Shown here one piece after another: positions 24,943 to 34,242 of a stretch of 64,000 nt of DNA. A program made the position numbers and the translations under genes. The number at the start of each line of letters is the position of its first letter. Within the stretch, counting starts at the first letter, position 1. The notes under the pieces are model-generated. The model was not told where the DNA came from. It did no database searches and was given only the letters and a program-made list of their open reading frames with translations. The DNA is taken from assembly GCA_900318565.1 (NCBI GenBank), contig ONLD01000001.1:1-64000 (forward strand). Direction: 5' to 3'. Source of the DNA: an uncultured Bacteroidales bacterium (GTDB taxonomy: Bacteria; Bacteroidota; Bacteroidia; Bacteroidales; UBA932).

Positions 24943-26760
24943 TTAAAAGTCTGCAAAATTAGCAATTTTTCTGCACTTCTGCTGCAACCATCGGGCCACG
25001 TCGGCCTCCAGCAGGGGGGAAAGTGTATCGAAAACCTTCTCGTGATACTCATCCAGCCACTCGATTTCGCTGCGGTCGAGAAGGCTCATTTCTAGCGCGG
25101 AAACCTCGAAAGGACAGAGCGTCAGGGGCTCGAATCCCAGCCAGCGGCCAAACTCGTTTTCCCCCTTCTCCACGCACAGAAGCAGGTTTTCGTGCCGCAC
25201 GCCGTGCTGACCCTCGCGGTAGATTCCGGGCTCGTCGGAGGTGATCATCCCCGCCTGCAGCGGCACCGGATTGAGGTTCTGGCGTATGTCCTGCGGCCCT
25301 TCGTGGACACCGAGGAAGAAGCCCACGCCGTGGCCGGTGCCGTGGCCGAAATTGCGGCGAGCCCGCCACAGCGGCTCTCTCGCAAGGGCGTCCAGACGGC
25401 ATCCGGGCGTGCCCTCGGGGAAAAGAGCCATAGCAAGGTCAATGTGCCCCTTGAGCACGAGAGTGTAGTCTTCCCGCTCGAGCGGCGTAATGTCACCGAG
25501 CGGCACGGTACGCGTGATGTCCGTGGTGCCGTCCAGGTACTGACCGCCGGAATCGCAGAGGTACAGCCCCCGCGGCTCCAGCAGCGGAGCGTCCTGGTGC
25601 GGCGTCACATAATGAGGCAGGGCCGCCCCGGGACCGTAGGCGGAAATGGTCTCGAAGCTGTCTCCCTGATAATAAGCCTGCTCCGCCCGGAACTCCCCGA
25701 GCTTGACGGCGGCATCCCATTCGCTGACGCGCCGCTCGGCCAGTATGGACTTCTCCAGCCAATGCAGGAAATTCACCATAGCCACGCCGTCGCGTATATG
25801 CGCCTGCCGCATACCTTCGATTTCGAAAGGATTCTTCACGGCCTTCCACGCTCCTACGGGACTCTCTCCGGGGACGGCGGTGACCCCGGACGAGGCGATA
25901 ATCTCAGAGAGCTGGCGGTTCAGACGCCCGCGGTCCACGAAAAAGCTCATTCCGCCGCATTCGGACAGGAACTCGTCTATGCCGTCATAGCGCTCCAGCG
26001 TGATTCCTTCCCCTGCAAGAATCTCGAAACTGCGGTCGGAGTCGGGGTCCTCGATTTCATCCTTCAGCACGAACCAGAAAGCCTGCTCCTCAGTGACGAG
26101 CAAGTAGCTGATAACGAACGGGTTGTACTCAATGTCCGAGGCGCGCACATCCAGCACCCAGGCAATCTCGTCAAGTGCGGAAAGCAGGATGCCGTCGCAG
26201 CCTCGGGAGCGGCAGAATTCCCGGAGCCGCTCAATCTTGTCGGCACGGTAGGAGCCGCTGTCCACGAGGAACACGGGAGTCTGGGGCAGGGACGGCCTGC
26301 CGGACCACAGGAAGTTGATGAAATCGGGCGAACTCACGATGATGGGAGCGGCGCCCGACTGCCCGAACGCGTCGGTGATTTCAACTGTGAAGGCGTCGCT
26401 GATACTGGCGCCGTCAACTGCGATGACGGGCTCGGGAGTGTCCGAAAAATGCGCAGCAAGCCACTCGGGGATAAGCACTTGCCCGGGAATGCGGGTCTTA
26501 TGGAGCTCCACCCCGGTGCCGTCCAGCTGCGCGGCGGCCTGTATGAAGTAGCGCGTGTCGGTCCACAGGCCGGCGTGGTCGTGGGTCACCACCAGGTCGG
26601 CGGCCTCGCCGGTGAAGCCGGTCAGCCAGCGCACCTGCTTGTAGCGCTCGGCCGGGTACTCGCTGCCGTGCGGGTCGGAGCCCGTCAGCACCACCGCATC
26701 CCAGTCCCTGGCACGCATCAGTGCCCTCAGGGAAGCGATGCGCTCAGCGAAAGGATTCAT
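24943..26760 (-). CDS. M24B aminopeptidase P family protein
   Basis: 605 aa, the long three-domain form usual in Bacteroidetes: two creatinase-N-like domains followed by the pita-bread metallopeptidase domain. Ligand motifs in order: CDSGGQYLDGTTDITRT (two Asp), GHGTGHGVG (His), TSDEPGIY (Glu) and RHENLL (Glu). Removes N-terminal residues before proline. Its ATG overlaps the nadE stop by 4 nt (ATGA), so translation is probably coupled. Confidence 0.93.
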   Translation of the reverse strand: MNPFAERIASLRALMRARDWDAVVLTGSDPHGSEYPAERYKQVRWLTGFTGEAADLVVTHDHAGLWTDTRYFIQAAAQLDGTGVELHKTRIPGQVLIPEWLAAHFSDTPEPVIAVDGASISDAFTVEITDAFGQSGAAPIIVSSPDFINFLWSGRPSLPQTPVFLVDSGSYRADKIERLREFCRSRGCDGILLSALDEIAWVLDVRASDIEYNPFVISYLLVTEEQAFWFVLKDEIEDPDSDRSFEILAGEGITLERYDGIDEFLSECGGMSFFVDRGRLNRQLSEIIASSGVTAVPGESPVGAWKAVKNPFEIEGMRQAHIRDGVAMVNFLHWLEKSILAERRVSEWDAAVKLGEFRAEQAYYQGDSFETISAYGPGAALPHYVTPHQDAPLLEPRGLYLCDSGGQYLDGTTDITRTVPLGDITPLEREDYTLVLKGHIDLAMALFPEGTPGCRLDALAREPLWRARRNFGHGTGHGVGFFLGVHEGPQDIRQNLNPVPLQAGMITSDEPGIYREGQHGVRHENLLLCVEKGENEFGRWLGFEPLTLCPFEVSALEMSLLDRSEIEWLDEYHEKVFDTLSPLLEADVARWLQQKCRKIANFADF

Positions 26761-27494
26761 ACTTCGGAGGGGATAAATGTGGGGATATTCAGTATCTCGG
26801 TCTTGAAGAGGTTGCGGGAATGCATACGGTCTATCTTGGCCTTGATTTGCTCATCCTCGCACACACCTTCGCGTATGTATCGGTCGAGGGTGGCGTAGGT
26901 GAAGCCGAACTTGGCCTCGTCGGGACTTGAGCCGGGAAGGCCGTCGTCCGGAGTCTTGTCCACCCAGCGGGCGGGAAGGCCCAGGTCGTGGCCCACGGAA
27001 AGCACTTCGCGCACCACCATCCCGCCCAGGGGCGAGAAGGAGCCGGCGGCGTCGCCGTAGAGCGTGGCGTAACCTATATAATCTTCACTGTAGTTGCACG
27101 TGTTGGCCACCATCCCGTTCAGCGACTGGGCCGCCGCATAAAGCACGGTCATACGGATGCGCGGGGGGATGTTCTGGATGGTCTGCAGGGAGAATTTGCC
27201 TTTGGGCATACAGGATGCGAGCGCATTGCACTCGGCTTCAATCTTGCCGATAGGCAGGCACAGGTAGCGGATACCCAGATACTTGCAGATTTCGTCGGCC
27301 TCGTTGAGGCTCTGGCCTTCGGCGGGCATCGCGATGCCGACCACCCGTTCGGGGCCGAGGGCGCGGGCGCAGACGGCCGCCGCCACGGTACTGTCCTTGC
27401 CGCCGCTCATTCCGAGCACGGCGCTACACGTAGGGCCGTTGGTTTCGAACCAGTTACGGACCCAGGAGATGCAGTCTTGAGTAAGTTTTTTCAT
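26757..27494 (-). CDS. nadE: NAD+ synthase, ammonia-dependent type
   Basis: 245 aa from ATG 27494. PP-loop ATP pyrophosphatase motif SGGKDS at residues 30-35, plus NTCNYSEDYIGYATLYGDAAG and DKTPDDGLPG, all typical of NadE. It lacks the N-terminal glutaminase domain, so it uses ammonia. A longer reading from 27521 would run into the promoter. The -7 element TATCTTTG (27499-27506) is separated from the ATG by CGTT only, implying a leaderless mRNA. Divergent from the ribosomal operon. Confidence 0.95.
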   Translation of the reverse strand: MKKLTQDCISWVRNWFETNGPTCSAVLGMSGGKDSTVAAAVCARALGPERVVGIAMPAEGQSLNEADEICKYLGIRYLCLPIGKIEAECNALASCMPKGKFSLQTIQNIPPRIRMTVLYAAAQSLNGMVANTCNYSEDYIGYATLYGDAAGSFSPLGGMVVREVLSVGHDLGLPARWVDKTPDDGLPGSSPDEAKFGFTYATLDRYIREGVCEDEQIKAKIDRMHSRNLFKTEILNIPTFIPSEV

Positions 27495-27498
27495 AACG

Positions 27499-27506
27499 CA
27501 AAGATA
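27499..27506 (-). promoter_or_regulatory. -7 element of nadE
   Basis: Minus-strand TATCTTTG, 4 nt before the nadE ATG. Confidence 0.65.
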
Positions 27507-27514
27507 AATAATAC

Positions 27515-27545
27515 TTTGCAAATCAAAAAATTAGTTGTATCTTTG
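27515..27545 (+). promoter_or_regulatory. Ribosomal operon promoter
   Basis: TTTG at 27515-27518 and TATCTTTG at 27538-27545, a 19-nt gap, match the Bacteroidetes -33/-7 pattern. Transcription would start near 27550 and give a leader of some 55 nt. Confidence 0.7.
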
Positions 27546-27549
27546 CAGC

Positions 27550-27568
27550 CCGCAAAAATGTGTTGCGG
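27550..27568 (+). promoter_or_regulatory. Hairpin in rplC leader
   Basis: CCGCAA (27550-27555) pairs with TTGCGG (27563-27568) around a 7-nt loop at the expected 5' end of the ribosomal mRNA. It could stabilise the transcript or bind a ribosomal protein for feedback. Confidence 0.45.
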
Positions 27569-27605
27569 AGACTAAATTATTTATTATCAATCAATTAACA
27601 AACCA

Positions 27606-28232
27606 ATGCCTGGATTAATTGGAAAAAAAATCGGAATGACTTCCGTTTTCAGTGCCGACGGTAAGAACATACCGTGCACTGTTATCGAGGCTGGTCCGTG
27701 CGTTGTCACGCAGATCCGTACAGTTGAGACCGACGGTTACGAAGCTGTACAGCTTGCCTATGACGAAACCACTGAAAAGCACGCCAGCGCGCCTCTGATG
27801 GGGCATTTCAAAAAGGCCGGTACCACTCCCAAGCGCAAGCTCGTGGAATTCCCCGCCGACTTCACCAAAGAGCTCAAGCTCGGTGACGTCCTCACGGTCG
27901 AGGACATCCTCCGCGACGAAATTCCTTTCGTGGACGTGGTCGGTACCTCTAAAGGTAAGGGTTTCCAGGGCGTTGTGCACCGCCACGGCTTCGCAGGAGT
28001 CGGCGGCCAGACCCACGGTCAGCACAACCGTCTCCGTCACCCCGGTTCAATGGGAGCATCCTCCTGGCCTTCCCGTGTACTTCCCGGTATGCGTATGGCC
28101 GGTCATATGGGCAACGCCCGTGTGAAGGTGTTCAACCTGAGGGTTGTCAAGGTTCTCCCCGAGAACAATCTCATCGTTGTCAAGGGTTCCGTTCCCGGAG
28201 CCAGAGGTTCTTATGTATTATTGGAGGCTTAA
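27606..28232 (+). CDS. rplC: Ribosomal protein uL3
   Basis: 208 aa. Starts [15 protein letters not shown] and carries the central loop [15 protein letters not shown] and [15 protein letters not shown], the peptidyl-transferase-reaching extension of L3. First gene of this ribosomal block; rpsJ (S10), which usually precedes it, is absent and the divergent nadE stands there. Confidence 0.98.
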   Translation: MPGLIGKKIGMTSVFSADGKNIPCTVIEAGPCVVTQIRTVETDGYEAVQLAYDETTEKHASAPLMGHFKKAGTTPKRKLVEFPADFTKELKLGDVLTVEDILRDEIPFVDVVGTSKGKGFQGVVHRHGFAGVGGQTHGQHNRLRHPGSMGASSWPSRVLPGMRMAGHMGNARVKVFNLRVVKVLPENNLIVVKGSVPGARGSYVLLEA

Positions 28233-28236
28233 GAGT

Positions 28237-28860
28237 ATGGAACTTGCAGTATTGAAAATCGACGGCACCCAGTCCGGAAAGAATGTCACCCTCGACGAGA
28301 AGGTTTTCGGCATCACTCCCAACGACCACGCCATCTATCTGGATGTTATCCAGTATCTTGCCAACCAGCGTCACGGCAACGCCAAGACCAAGGACCGCAG
28401 TGAGACCGCATACAGCACCAAGAAGCTCGGTCGCCAGAAGGGCGGCGGCGGCGCACGCCACGGCTCCCGTAAGGCCAACATCTTCGTCGGCGGCGGCCGC
28501 GTCTTCGGACCCGTCCCCCGTTTCTACCACAACAAACTGAACAAGAAGGTCAAGAAGCTCGCCCGCTTCTCCGCTCTGAGCTACAAGGCCCAGGAGAACG
28601 CGATCATCCTGCTCGAGCCCTTCAAGATGGAAGCCCCCAAGACCAAGGAGCTCCTCGGCATCGTGAAGGCCATCAAGGCCGGTGACCGCAAGGTTCTCTT
28701 CGTGCTTCCCCAGAATTCTGACAATATCTTTCTTTCATCCCGCAATCTCCAGCAGGTCAACGTCATAACCGTTGACGAGATCAACACCTACGCCATTATG
28801 AACGCCAATTCCCTGGTACTCATCGACGGCGTGCAGGACATCCTCTCGGAGAGAGCATAA
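28237..28860 (+). CDS. rplD: Ribosomal protein uL4
   Basis: 207 aa from ATG 28237, 4 nt after the rplC stop. The conserved loop RQKGGGGARHGSRKANIFVGG lines the exit tunnel. A longer reading from 28144 overlaps rplC and is not used. In some bacteria L4 is also the autogenous repressor of this operon. Confidence 0.97.
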   Translation: MELAVLKIDGTQSGKNVTLDEKVFGITPNDHAIYLDVIQYLANQRHGNAKTKDRSETAYSTKKLGRQKGGGGARHGSRKANIFVGGGRVFGPVPRFYHNKLNKKVKKLARFSALSYKAQENAIILLEPFKMEAPKTKELLGIVKAIKAGDRKVLFVLPQNSDNIFLSSRNLQQVNVITVDEINTYAIMNANSLVLIDGVQDILSERA

Positions 28861-28871
28861 AACACAAGAAG

Positions 28872-29162
28872 ATGGGAATCATTATTAAGCCAATCGTTAC
28901 AGAGAAGTTGACGGCTCAGGGCGAAAAGTTGAACCGTTACGGCTTTATCGTTGATCGTAAGGCCAACAAGCTTCAGATAAAGGAAGAGGTGGAGAAACTC
29001 TACAATGTCTCCGTCTCCGACGTCAATACAGTCAATTACCACGGCAAGCGCAAGAGCCGCTTCACCAAGAGCGGTCTTCTCAGCGGTCGCGCCAACCACT
29101 ACAAGAAGGCGTACATCACTCTGGCCGGCGAGGACAAGATTGACTTCTACGCTAACATTTAA
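28872..29162 (+). CDS. rplW: Ribosomal protein uL23
   Basis: 96 aa. [11 protein letters not shown] near the N-terminus, the typical L23 opening, and the [17 protein letters not shown] loop. It sits at the tunnel exit and docks trigger factor and SRP. Begins 11 nt after rplD. Confidence 0.97.
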   Translation: MGIIIKPIVTEKLTAQGEKLNRYGFIVDRKANKLQIKEEVEKLYNVSVSDVNTVNYHGKRKSRFTKSGLLSGRANHYKKAYITLAGEDKIDFYANI

Positions 29163-29176
29163 GGGAGGATCAAGCT

Positions 29177-30001
29177 ATGGCAGTTAAGAAATACAAACCG
29201 GTAACTCCCGGTCAAAGGAACAAAGTGATCAGCGCTTTCAGCGAAATCACCGCGAAGAAACCCCAGAAATCTTTGCTTGAGCCCCTCAAGAGCACGGGTG
29301 GCCGCAACAACACCGGCCAGATGACCGTCCGTTACATCGGCGGCGGCCATAAGAGAATGTATCGTATCATCGACTTCCTCCGCGACAAAGACGAATGCAC
29401 CGCAACCGTTCTGACCATCGAGTATGATCCGAACCGCAGCGCCCGCATCGCCCTCGTGCAGTACGAAGACGGCGAGAAGCGTTACATCATCGCTCCCGAC
29501 GGTATCAAGGTGGGACAGGTCATCGCCTCCGGCAGCGGCGTCGCTCCCGAGGTGGGCAACGCACTCCCTCTTAGTGAAATTCCTGTCGGTACCCTCGTCC
29601 ACAACATCGAGCTCCGTCCCGGTCAGGGCGCCGCTATGGCCCGCTCCGCCGGTACTTCCGCTCAGCTCGCAGCCCGCGAAGGCAACCACGCAGTCCTGCG
29701 TCTGCCCTCCGGTGAGACCCGTATGGTTCTCGTCAGCTGCCGCGCTACCGTGGGTGTGGTTTCCAATACCGACCACAATCTCGAATCTCACGGCAAGGCT
29801 GGACGCCGCCGCTGGCTCGGCAAGCGCCCGCACAACCGTGGTGTCGTTATGAACCCTGTCGATCACCCGATGGGTGGTGGCGAAGGACGTGCTTCCGGTG
29901 GACATCCCCGTTCACGCAAGGGTCTGCCTGCAAAGGGCTACAAGACCCGCAACCCCAAGGCTGCGTCCAACAAGTTCATCATTGAGAGAAGAAAGAAATA
30001 A
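29177..30001 (+). CDS. rplB: Ribosomal protein uL2
   Basis: 274 aa, full length. Motifs [20 protein letters not shown] and the C-terminal [15 protein letters not shown] with the conserved His essential for peptidyl transfer assembly. Starts 14 nt after rplW. Confidence 0.98.
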   Translation: MAVKKYKPVTPGQRNKVISAFSEITAKKPQKSLLEPLKSTGGRNNTGQMTVRYIGGGHKRMYRIIDFLRDKDECTATVLTIEYDPNRSARIALVQYEDGEKRYIIAPDGIKVGQVIASGSGVAPEVGNALPLSEIPVGTLVHNIELRPGQGAAMARSAGTSAQLAAREGNHAVLRLPSGETRMVLVSCRATVGVVSNTDHNLESHGKAGRRRWLGKRPHNRGVVMNPVDHPMGGGEGRASGGHPRSRKGLPAKGYKTRNPKAASNKFIIERRKK

Positions 30002-30024
30002 CGGAATAAAACAAGTAAGAGATT

Positions 30025-30297
30025 ATGAGTCGTTCACTTAAAAAAGGACCATACATCCAGGAAGCCCTGGAGAAGAGAGTTCTTGCTATGAATGATGGTA
30101 GCAAGAAGAAAGAGGTGGTCAAGACCTGGTCCCGCGCCAGTATGATCTCCCCGGACTTCATCGGTCACACAATCGCCGTTCATAATGGAAACAAGTTTAT
30201 TCCTGTTTACGTTACTGAGCAGATGGTAGGCCACAAGCTCGGCGAGTTCGCCCCCACCCGCACATTCAAAGGTCATTCAGGTAACAATAAGAAGTAA
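30025..30297 (+). CDS. rpsS: Ribosomal protein uS19
   Basis: 90 aa. [12 protein letters not shown] opening, [21 protein letters not shown] and [14 protein letters not shown], all S19 hallmarks. Contacts uS13 and 16S rRNA in the head of the small subunit. Confidence 0.98.
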   Translation: MSRSLKKGPYIQEALEKRVLAMNDGSKKKEVVKTWSRASMISPDFIGHTIAVHNGNKFIPVYVTEQMVGHKLGEFAPTRTFKGHSGNNKK

Positions 30298-30302
30298 TCA
30301 CT

Positions 30303-30719
30303 ATGGGAAAGCGTAAAAGACTTATGGCCGAAAGCCTCAAGGAGGCTAAAAAGGTTACAGCTATTGCCAAGCTGAATGACGTTCCCACTTCCCCCCGCAA
30401 GATGCGTCTGGTAGCAGACACCATCCGCGGCAAGGAGGTCAACCACGCCCTCGACCTGCTGAAGTTCAGCAAGAGGGAGGCATCCATCCGTCTGGAGAAG
30501 CTTCTCCGCAGCGCCATCGCAAACTGGGAAGCCAAGAACCAGGACAAGGCCAAGGAGCTTGACAACGGCAACGTCTATGTCAAGTCTATCAAGGTCGATG
30601 AAGGCCGCACACTGAAGCGTATCCGTCCGTGCCCTCAGGGCCGCGCCGGCCGCATCCGCAAGCGCTCCAACCACGTGACCGTCATCCTCGATGTAAAACA
30701 ACCAGTGGAGAATAAGTAA
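30303..30719 (+). CDS. rplV: Ribosomal protein uL22
   Basis: 138 aa. Contains the core [15 protein letters not shown] and the beta-hairpin that reaches into the exit tunnel ([19 protein letters not shown]). Starts 5 nt after rpsS and ends 1 nt before rpsC. Confidence 0.97.
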   Translation: MGKRKRLMAESLKEAKKVTAIAKLNDVPTSPRKMRLVADTIRGKEVNHALDLLKFSKREASIRLEKLLRSAIANWEAKNQDKAKELDNGNVYVKSIKVDEGRTLKRIRPCPQGRAGRIRKRSNHVTVILDVKQPVENK

Positions 30720-30720
30720 T

Positions 30721-31476
30721 ATGGGACAGAAAACTAATCCTATCAGCAACAGAATCGGTATCACCCGTGGTTGGGACTCCAACTGGTGTGGTGGCAATTA
30801 CGCAGAGAAAATCGCTGAAGACTACAAGATTCGCGAGTATCTGGGCAACCGTCTTGCCAAAGCCAGCCTCAGCAAAATCGTCATCGAGCGCACGCTGAAG
30901 CTCATCACCGTGACCATCTACGCCGCACGCCCCGGTTTCATCATCGGCAAGGGCGGCCAGGAGGTCGACAAGCTCAAGGAAGAGCTCAAGAAGGTGACCA
31001 GCAAGGACATCCAGATCAATATCTACGAGGTCAAGCGCCCCGAGGTTGACGCCCACATCGTGGCAGACTCCATCGCCCGCCAGATCGAAGGCCGCGTCAG
31101 CTATCGCCGCGCCATCAAGATGGCTATCGCCAACACTATGCGTGTCGGCGCTGAAGGCATCAAGATTCAGATCGCAGGTCGCGTGGGCGGCGCCGAAATG
31201 GCCCGCAGCGAGATGTTCAAAGAGGGTCGTACCCCTCTGCACACCTTCCGCGCAGACATCGACTATGCTCTGGCAGTAGCCAACACCAAGGTCGGTACCC
31301 TCGGCATCAAGGTGTGGATCTGCAACGGTGAGAAGTACGGCCGTCAGGACCTGACTCCCGCCGCCCTTGCAGCAGCCAACGCCCAGGCCGCCGGCGCTCC
31401 TCGCGGAGACCGCCGTGGTGGTGACCGCCGTGGCCGTGGCGACCGCCGTGGCGGACGCCGTGAAGAAAGGAAGTAA
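30721..31476 (+). CDS. rpsC: Ribosomal protein uS3 with Arg/Gly-rich tail
   Basis: 251 aa. [20 protein letters not shown] opening, KH domain [14 protein letters not shown], and the C-terminal RNA-contacting half ending WICNGEKYG. The last 30 residues are an Arg/Gly/Asp-rich repeat (GDRRGG and variants), longer than in E. coli S3 and common in Bacteroidetes. Unusually the gene is followed by a strong terminator, where rplP and rpmC normally follow. Confidence 0.97.
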   Translation: MGQKTNPISNRIGITRGWDSNWCGGNYAEKIAEDYKIREYLGNRLAKASLSKIVIERTLKLITVTIYAARPGFIIGKGGQEVDKLKEELKKVTSKDIQINIYEVKRPEVDAHIVADSIARQIEGRVSYRRAIKMAIANTMRVGAEGIKIQIAGRVGGAEMARSEMFKEGRTPLHTFRADIDYALAVANTKVGTLGIKVWICNGEKYGRQDLTPAALAAANAQAAGAPRGDRRGGDRRGRGDRRGGRREERK

Positions 31477-31493
31477 TTCTAACTTTCTACTAT

Positions 31494-31529
31494 AAAAATC
31501 CCTGCCGGTGATGCCGGCAGGGATTTTTT
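31494..31529. terminator. Strong bidirectional terminator after rpsC
   Basis: A perfect 15-bp stem (31494-31508 with 31514-31528), 5-nt loop, A-run on one side and T-run on the other. It serves rpsC on plus and tsaE on minus. Confidence 0.93.
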
Positions 31530-31546
31530 GTATTTTGCTTAGAATC

Positions 31547-31972
31547 TCAGTCTTCCCAGGAGATGAGGCGGGAGCCGTCAGGCTGCACGGAAATGCTGAC
31601 CCGGAGGGTCTCTTCGGGAAGCAGGTCTTCGATGTTCTCGGGCCACTCTATGAGGCAGAGGGCTCCGCTGTCGAGATAGTCGTAGAGGCCTATGTCGAGG
31701 GCTTCGGCGAGTTTGTTAATACGGTAAAAATCAAAATGATACACCGGAGAGCCGTCGCCTGCGCGATATTCGTTGACAATCGCGAAGGTAGGCGAACTGA
31801 CCGCATCCTCCCTGACGCCGAGCTCCTTGCAAAGGGCAGTGGTGAAGGTGGTTTTGCCGGCTCCCATAGGGGCGTAGAATGCCACGATGCTGCGGTCGCC
31901 GATTTCGGACAGGAAAAGCCGCGCCGCCTTCCCTATCTCTGACAGGTTATCTATGGTAATACTGTGTCTCAT
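31547..31972 (-). CDS. tsaE: tRNA t6A biosynthesis ATPase TsaE
   Basis: 141 aa. P-loop APMGAGKTT (34-42), the SSPTFAIVNEY segment and HFDFYRI, all typical of TsaE. Needed with TsaB/D for N6-threonylcarbamoyl adenosine in tRNA. Its ATG overlaps the araD stop by 4 nt. Confidence 0.95.
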   Translation of the reverse strand: MRHSITIDNLSEIGKAARLFLSEIGDRSIVAFYAPMGAGKTTFTTALCKELGVREDAVSSPTFAIVNEYRAGDGSPVYHFDFYRINKLAEALDIGLYDYLDSGALCLIEWPENIEDLLPEETLRVSISVQPDGSRLISWED

Positions 31973-32649
31973 TGTCCGTAAGTGGCCCCGGGGCCGTGTT
32001 TGCGAAGGAAATGCTTGTCTTCGAGCTCCACGGGACAGGCGGCCGCAGGATTGAGCATCAGGCTCACGAACGACGAGTGAGCCACCTCCTCGAGCACGGA
32101 AGCGTGGTATGCCGCCTCGGCGGGCGTGGAGCCCCAGGTGAAGGGGCCGTGGTTGCGCACCAGCACGCCGGGCGTGTGGCGGGGATCGAGGCCCTCGAAG
32201 CGCAGCACTATGGCAAGGCCGGTCTCCTTCTCATATTCTCCGGCTATCTGGGAAGCCGTAAGGTCTTCCGTGCAGGGCACGGGGCCGCGGAAATAGTCTG
32301 CGTGGGTCGTGCCGAGGCAGGGAAGGTCCCTGCCAGCCTGCGCCCAGGCGGTGGCGTAGGTGGAATGCGTATGCACTATGCCACCGATGCCCGGGAAAGC
32401 CTTGTAAAGCGCAATATGCGTGGGGGTGTCGGACGAAGGCTTGAGCCTGCCCTCCACCACGCGGCCGTCAAGGTCAACGACGACCATATCATCGGCGGTC
32501 AGGTCCTCGTAAGGCACGCCGCTGGGCTTGATCACCACGAGGCCGCGCTCCCGGTCGATGCCGGAAGCGTTGCCCCAGGTGTAAATCACGAGTCCTGCCC
32601 GCACCAGCTCCAGGTTGGCCCGGAGCACCTGCTCTCTCAACTCTTCCAT
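31969..32649 (-). CDS. araD: L-ribulose-5-phosphate 4-epimerase
   Basis: 226 aa, class II aldolase/epimerase fold. Zn-binding VHTHSTYATAW (about 92-102), TTHADYF, and NHGPFTWG near the C-terminus match AraD more than FucA. Interconverts L-ribulose 5-phosphate and D-xylulose 5-phosphate. Squeezed between a sulfatase (overlapping by 1 nt) and tsaE (overlapping by 4 nt); the other arabinose genes are not in the window. Confidence 0.9.
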   Translation of the reverse strand: MEELREQVLRANLELVRAGLVIYTWGNASGIDRERGLVVIKPSGVPYEDLTADDMVVVDLDGRVVEGRLKPSSDTPTHIALYKAFPGIGGIVHTHSTYATAWAQAGRDLPCLGTTHADYFRGPVPCTEDLTASQIAGEYEKETGLAIVLRFEGLDPRHTPGVLVRNHGPFTWGSTPAEAAYHASVLEEVAHSSFVSLMLNPAAACPVELEDKHFLRKHGPGATYGQ

Positions 32650-34190
32650 TATTCTGTTATGGCCGGATAATTAATCTTGGTTTTGAACTTTTCAATGTCA
32701 TACACGGGAGCCTCGTGGCTGTCGCGTACGACTTCCCACATCCGCTTCACGATTTCAGGATGCTCGCTTGCGAGGTCCGTGGTCTCGCGGGGGTCGGAGA
32801 CGATGTTGTAGAGCTCCATATTCTGGTTGCCCTTGTTGGCCTTCTGCAGCAAGCCCTTCCACTCGCCGATACGCACTGCCACCCAGCCCTTTGCGCCGGG
32901 GAACTCCCAGTACAGATATTCGTGCTCCTGCTGGCCCTTTTCGCCCTTGAGGATGGGAGCGAAGGAGATGCCATCATTCTCCGGAGCCTCTACGCCGGCA
33001 AGGTCGGCGAAAGTCGGCATAAGGTCGGCGAAATATCCGATGTGCGAGCTCTTGGTACCTTTCAGACGGTCGCCCCAGGCCACCACGAACGGCATACGGA
33101 TGCCGCCCTCGTGGAGCGAACTCTTGCCCCAGCCGGCTGCGCAGCTGAAAGGACCGCCGCTCTGGAAGTACTCCATCGGGGAGTTGCCGTTGTGGGCCGG
33201 ACCGTTGTCGGAAGTCACGATGAAGATGGTGTTGTCCCAGACGCCGAGTTCCTTGAGCTTCGCGACAAGCTTGCCCACCTGGGTGTCGATATGGGTCACC
33301 ATCGCGGCATAGGTGGCGTGCGGGTAGCGGCTCGGCAGGTACATCCCTCCGTCGGTTATGGGCTCCTCGTCGCCGAGCTTGTCCACATAGTGCATCACCT
33401 CGTCTTTCGGGGCCTGCACGGCGCTGTGTGGCACAGTCGTAGTCCACATCGCGAAGAAAGGACCGGAGGCGTTGTCGGTGATGAATTTCTCAAGCTTGTC
33501 GTACATCAGGTCGCAGCTGTAGTACTTGCCGCCGTAACGGTCGTAGCTTGCGGGATCCATCGGGTCGAGGCCCTCGGGAAGGGGCTCTCCCTGCATCACG
33601 GTCTCATTACCGGTGGCTATCTTGGTGCCGTTCTCCCAGAGGTGCGTGGGATAGTAGCAGTGGGCCAGGGCCTGGCAGTTGAAGCCGTAGAAGTAGTCGA
33701 AGCCCATTTTGTTAGGAGTGGAATCACTGTCTGGGAATCCGAGGCCCCACTTGCCGACCATAGCCGTCTTGTAGCCGGCGTCCTGCATCATCTTGGCAAT
33801 TGTAGGAGTGTCTGCAAGCATAGGCAGCTGGCCTTCCATCGTGTCATCCAGAAACAGGGTGTTCCAGCCGCGCCCGTCAGTGGGCTCGAAATGTTCCTGG
33901 TTGTTGCGGATCTGGCTGTGGCCCATATGCCGGCCTGTCATAATGCAGCAGCGCGACGGAGCAGACAGCGGAGCTGCGGAATACATATCCGTAAACAGGA
34001 TGCCGTGGGAGGCGAGGGCGTCGATGTTGGGCGTCTCGATTTTGGTCTGGCCATAACAGCCCAGGTCGCCGTATCCGAGGTCATCGAACATAAGATAGAT
34101 GATATTGGGCTTCTCCGGGGCTTTGTCTGCGCCTGTGCACCCGCAGGCGGCCGCAGCTGCCGCTGCAAGCATAATTCTCTTGGTTTTCAT
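32649..34190 (-). CDS. Sulfatase, Ser-type, lipoprotein (S1 family)
   Basis: 513 aa from ATG 34190. Probable lipoprotein signal (Ala-rich, Cys near 16-18). Metal-binding MFDDLGYGDLGCYG, formylglycine motif SAPSRCCIMTG with Ser76 as the residue to be modified, GKWGLG, and TSDNGPAHNGNS. Ser-type motifs need the anaerobic radical enzyme anSME, not found in this window. Substrate is a sulfated glycan, identity unknown. Paralogous to the sulfatase at 48368 over the full length. Its stop overlaps the araD start (TAATG). Confidence 0.92.
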   Translation of the reverse strand: MKTKRIMLAAAAAAACGCTGADKAPEKPNIIYLMFDDLGYGDLGCYGQTKIETPNIDALASHGILFTDMYSAAPLSAPSRCCIMTGRHMGHSQIRNNQEHFEPTDGRGWNTLFLDDTMEGQLPMLADTPTIAKMMQDAGYKTAMVGKWGLGFPDSDSTPNKMGFDYFYGFNCQALAHCYYPTHLWENGTKIATGNETVMQGEPLPEGLDPMDPASYDRYGGKYYSCDLMYDKLEKFITDNASGPFFAMWTTTVPHSAVQAPKDEVMHYVDKLGDEEPITDGGMYLPSRYPHATYAAMVTHIDTQVGKLVAKLKELGVWDNTIFIVTSDNGPAHNGNSPMEYFQSGGPFSCAAGWGKSSLHEGGIRMPFVVAWGDRLKGTKSSHIGYFADLMPTFADLAGVEAPENDGISFAPILKGEKGQQEHEYLYWEFPGAKGWVAVRIGEWKGLLQKANKGNQNMELYNIVSDPRETTDLASEHPEIVKRMWEVVRDSHEAPVYDIEKFKTKINYPAITE

Positions 34191-34242
34191 ACAAAGCAAA
34201 ATAAGCATTTATTTTTGTATTCTGCAAATATAGCCTCTATCA

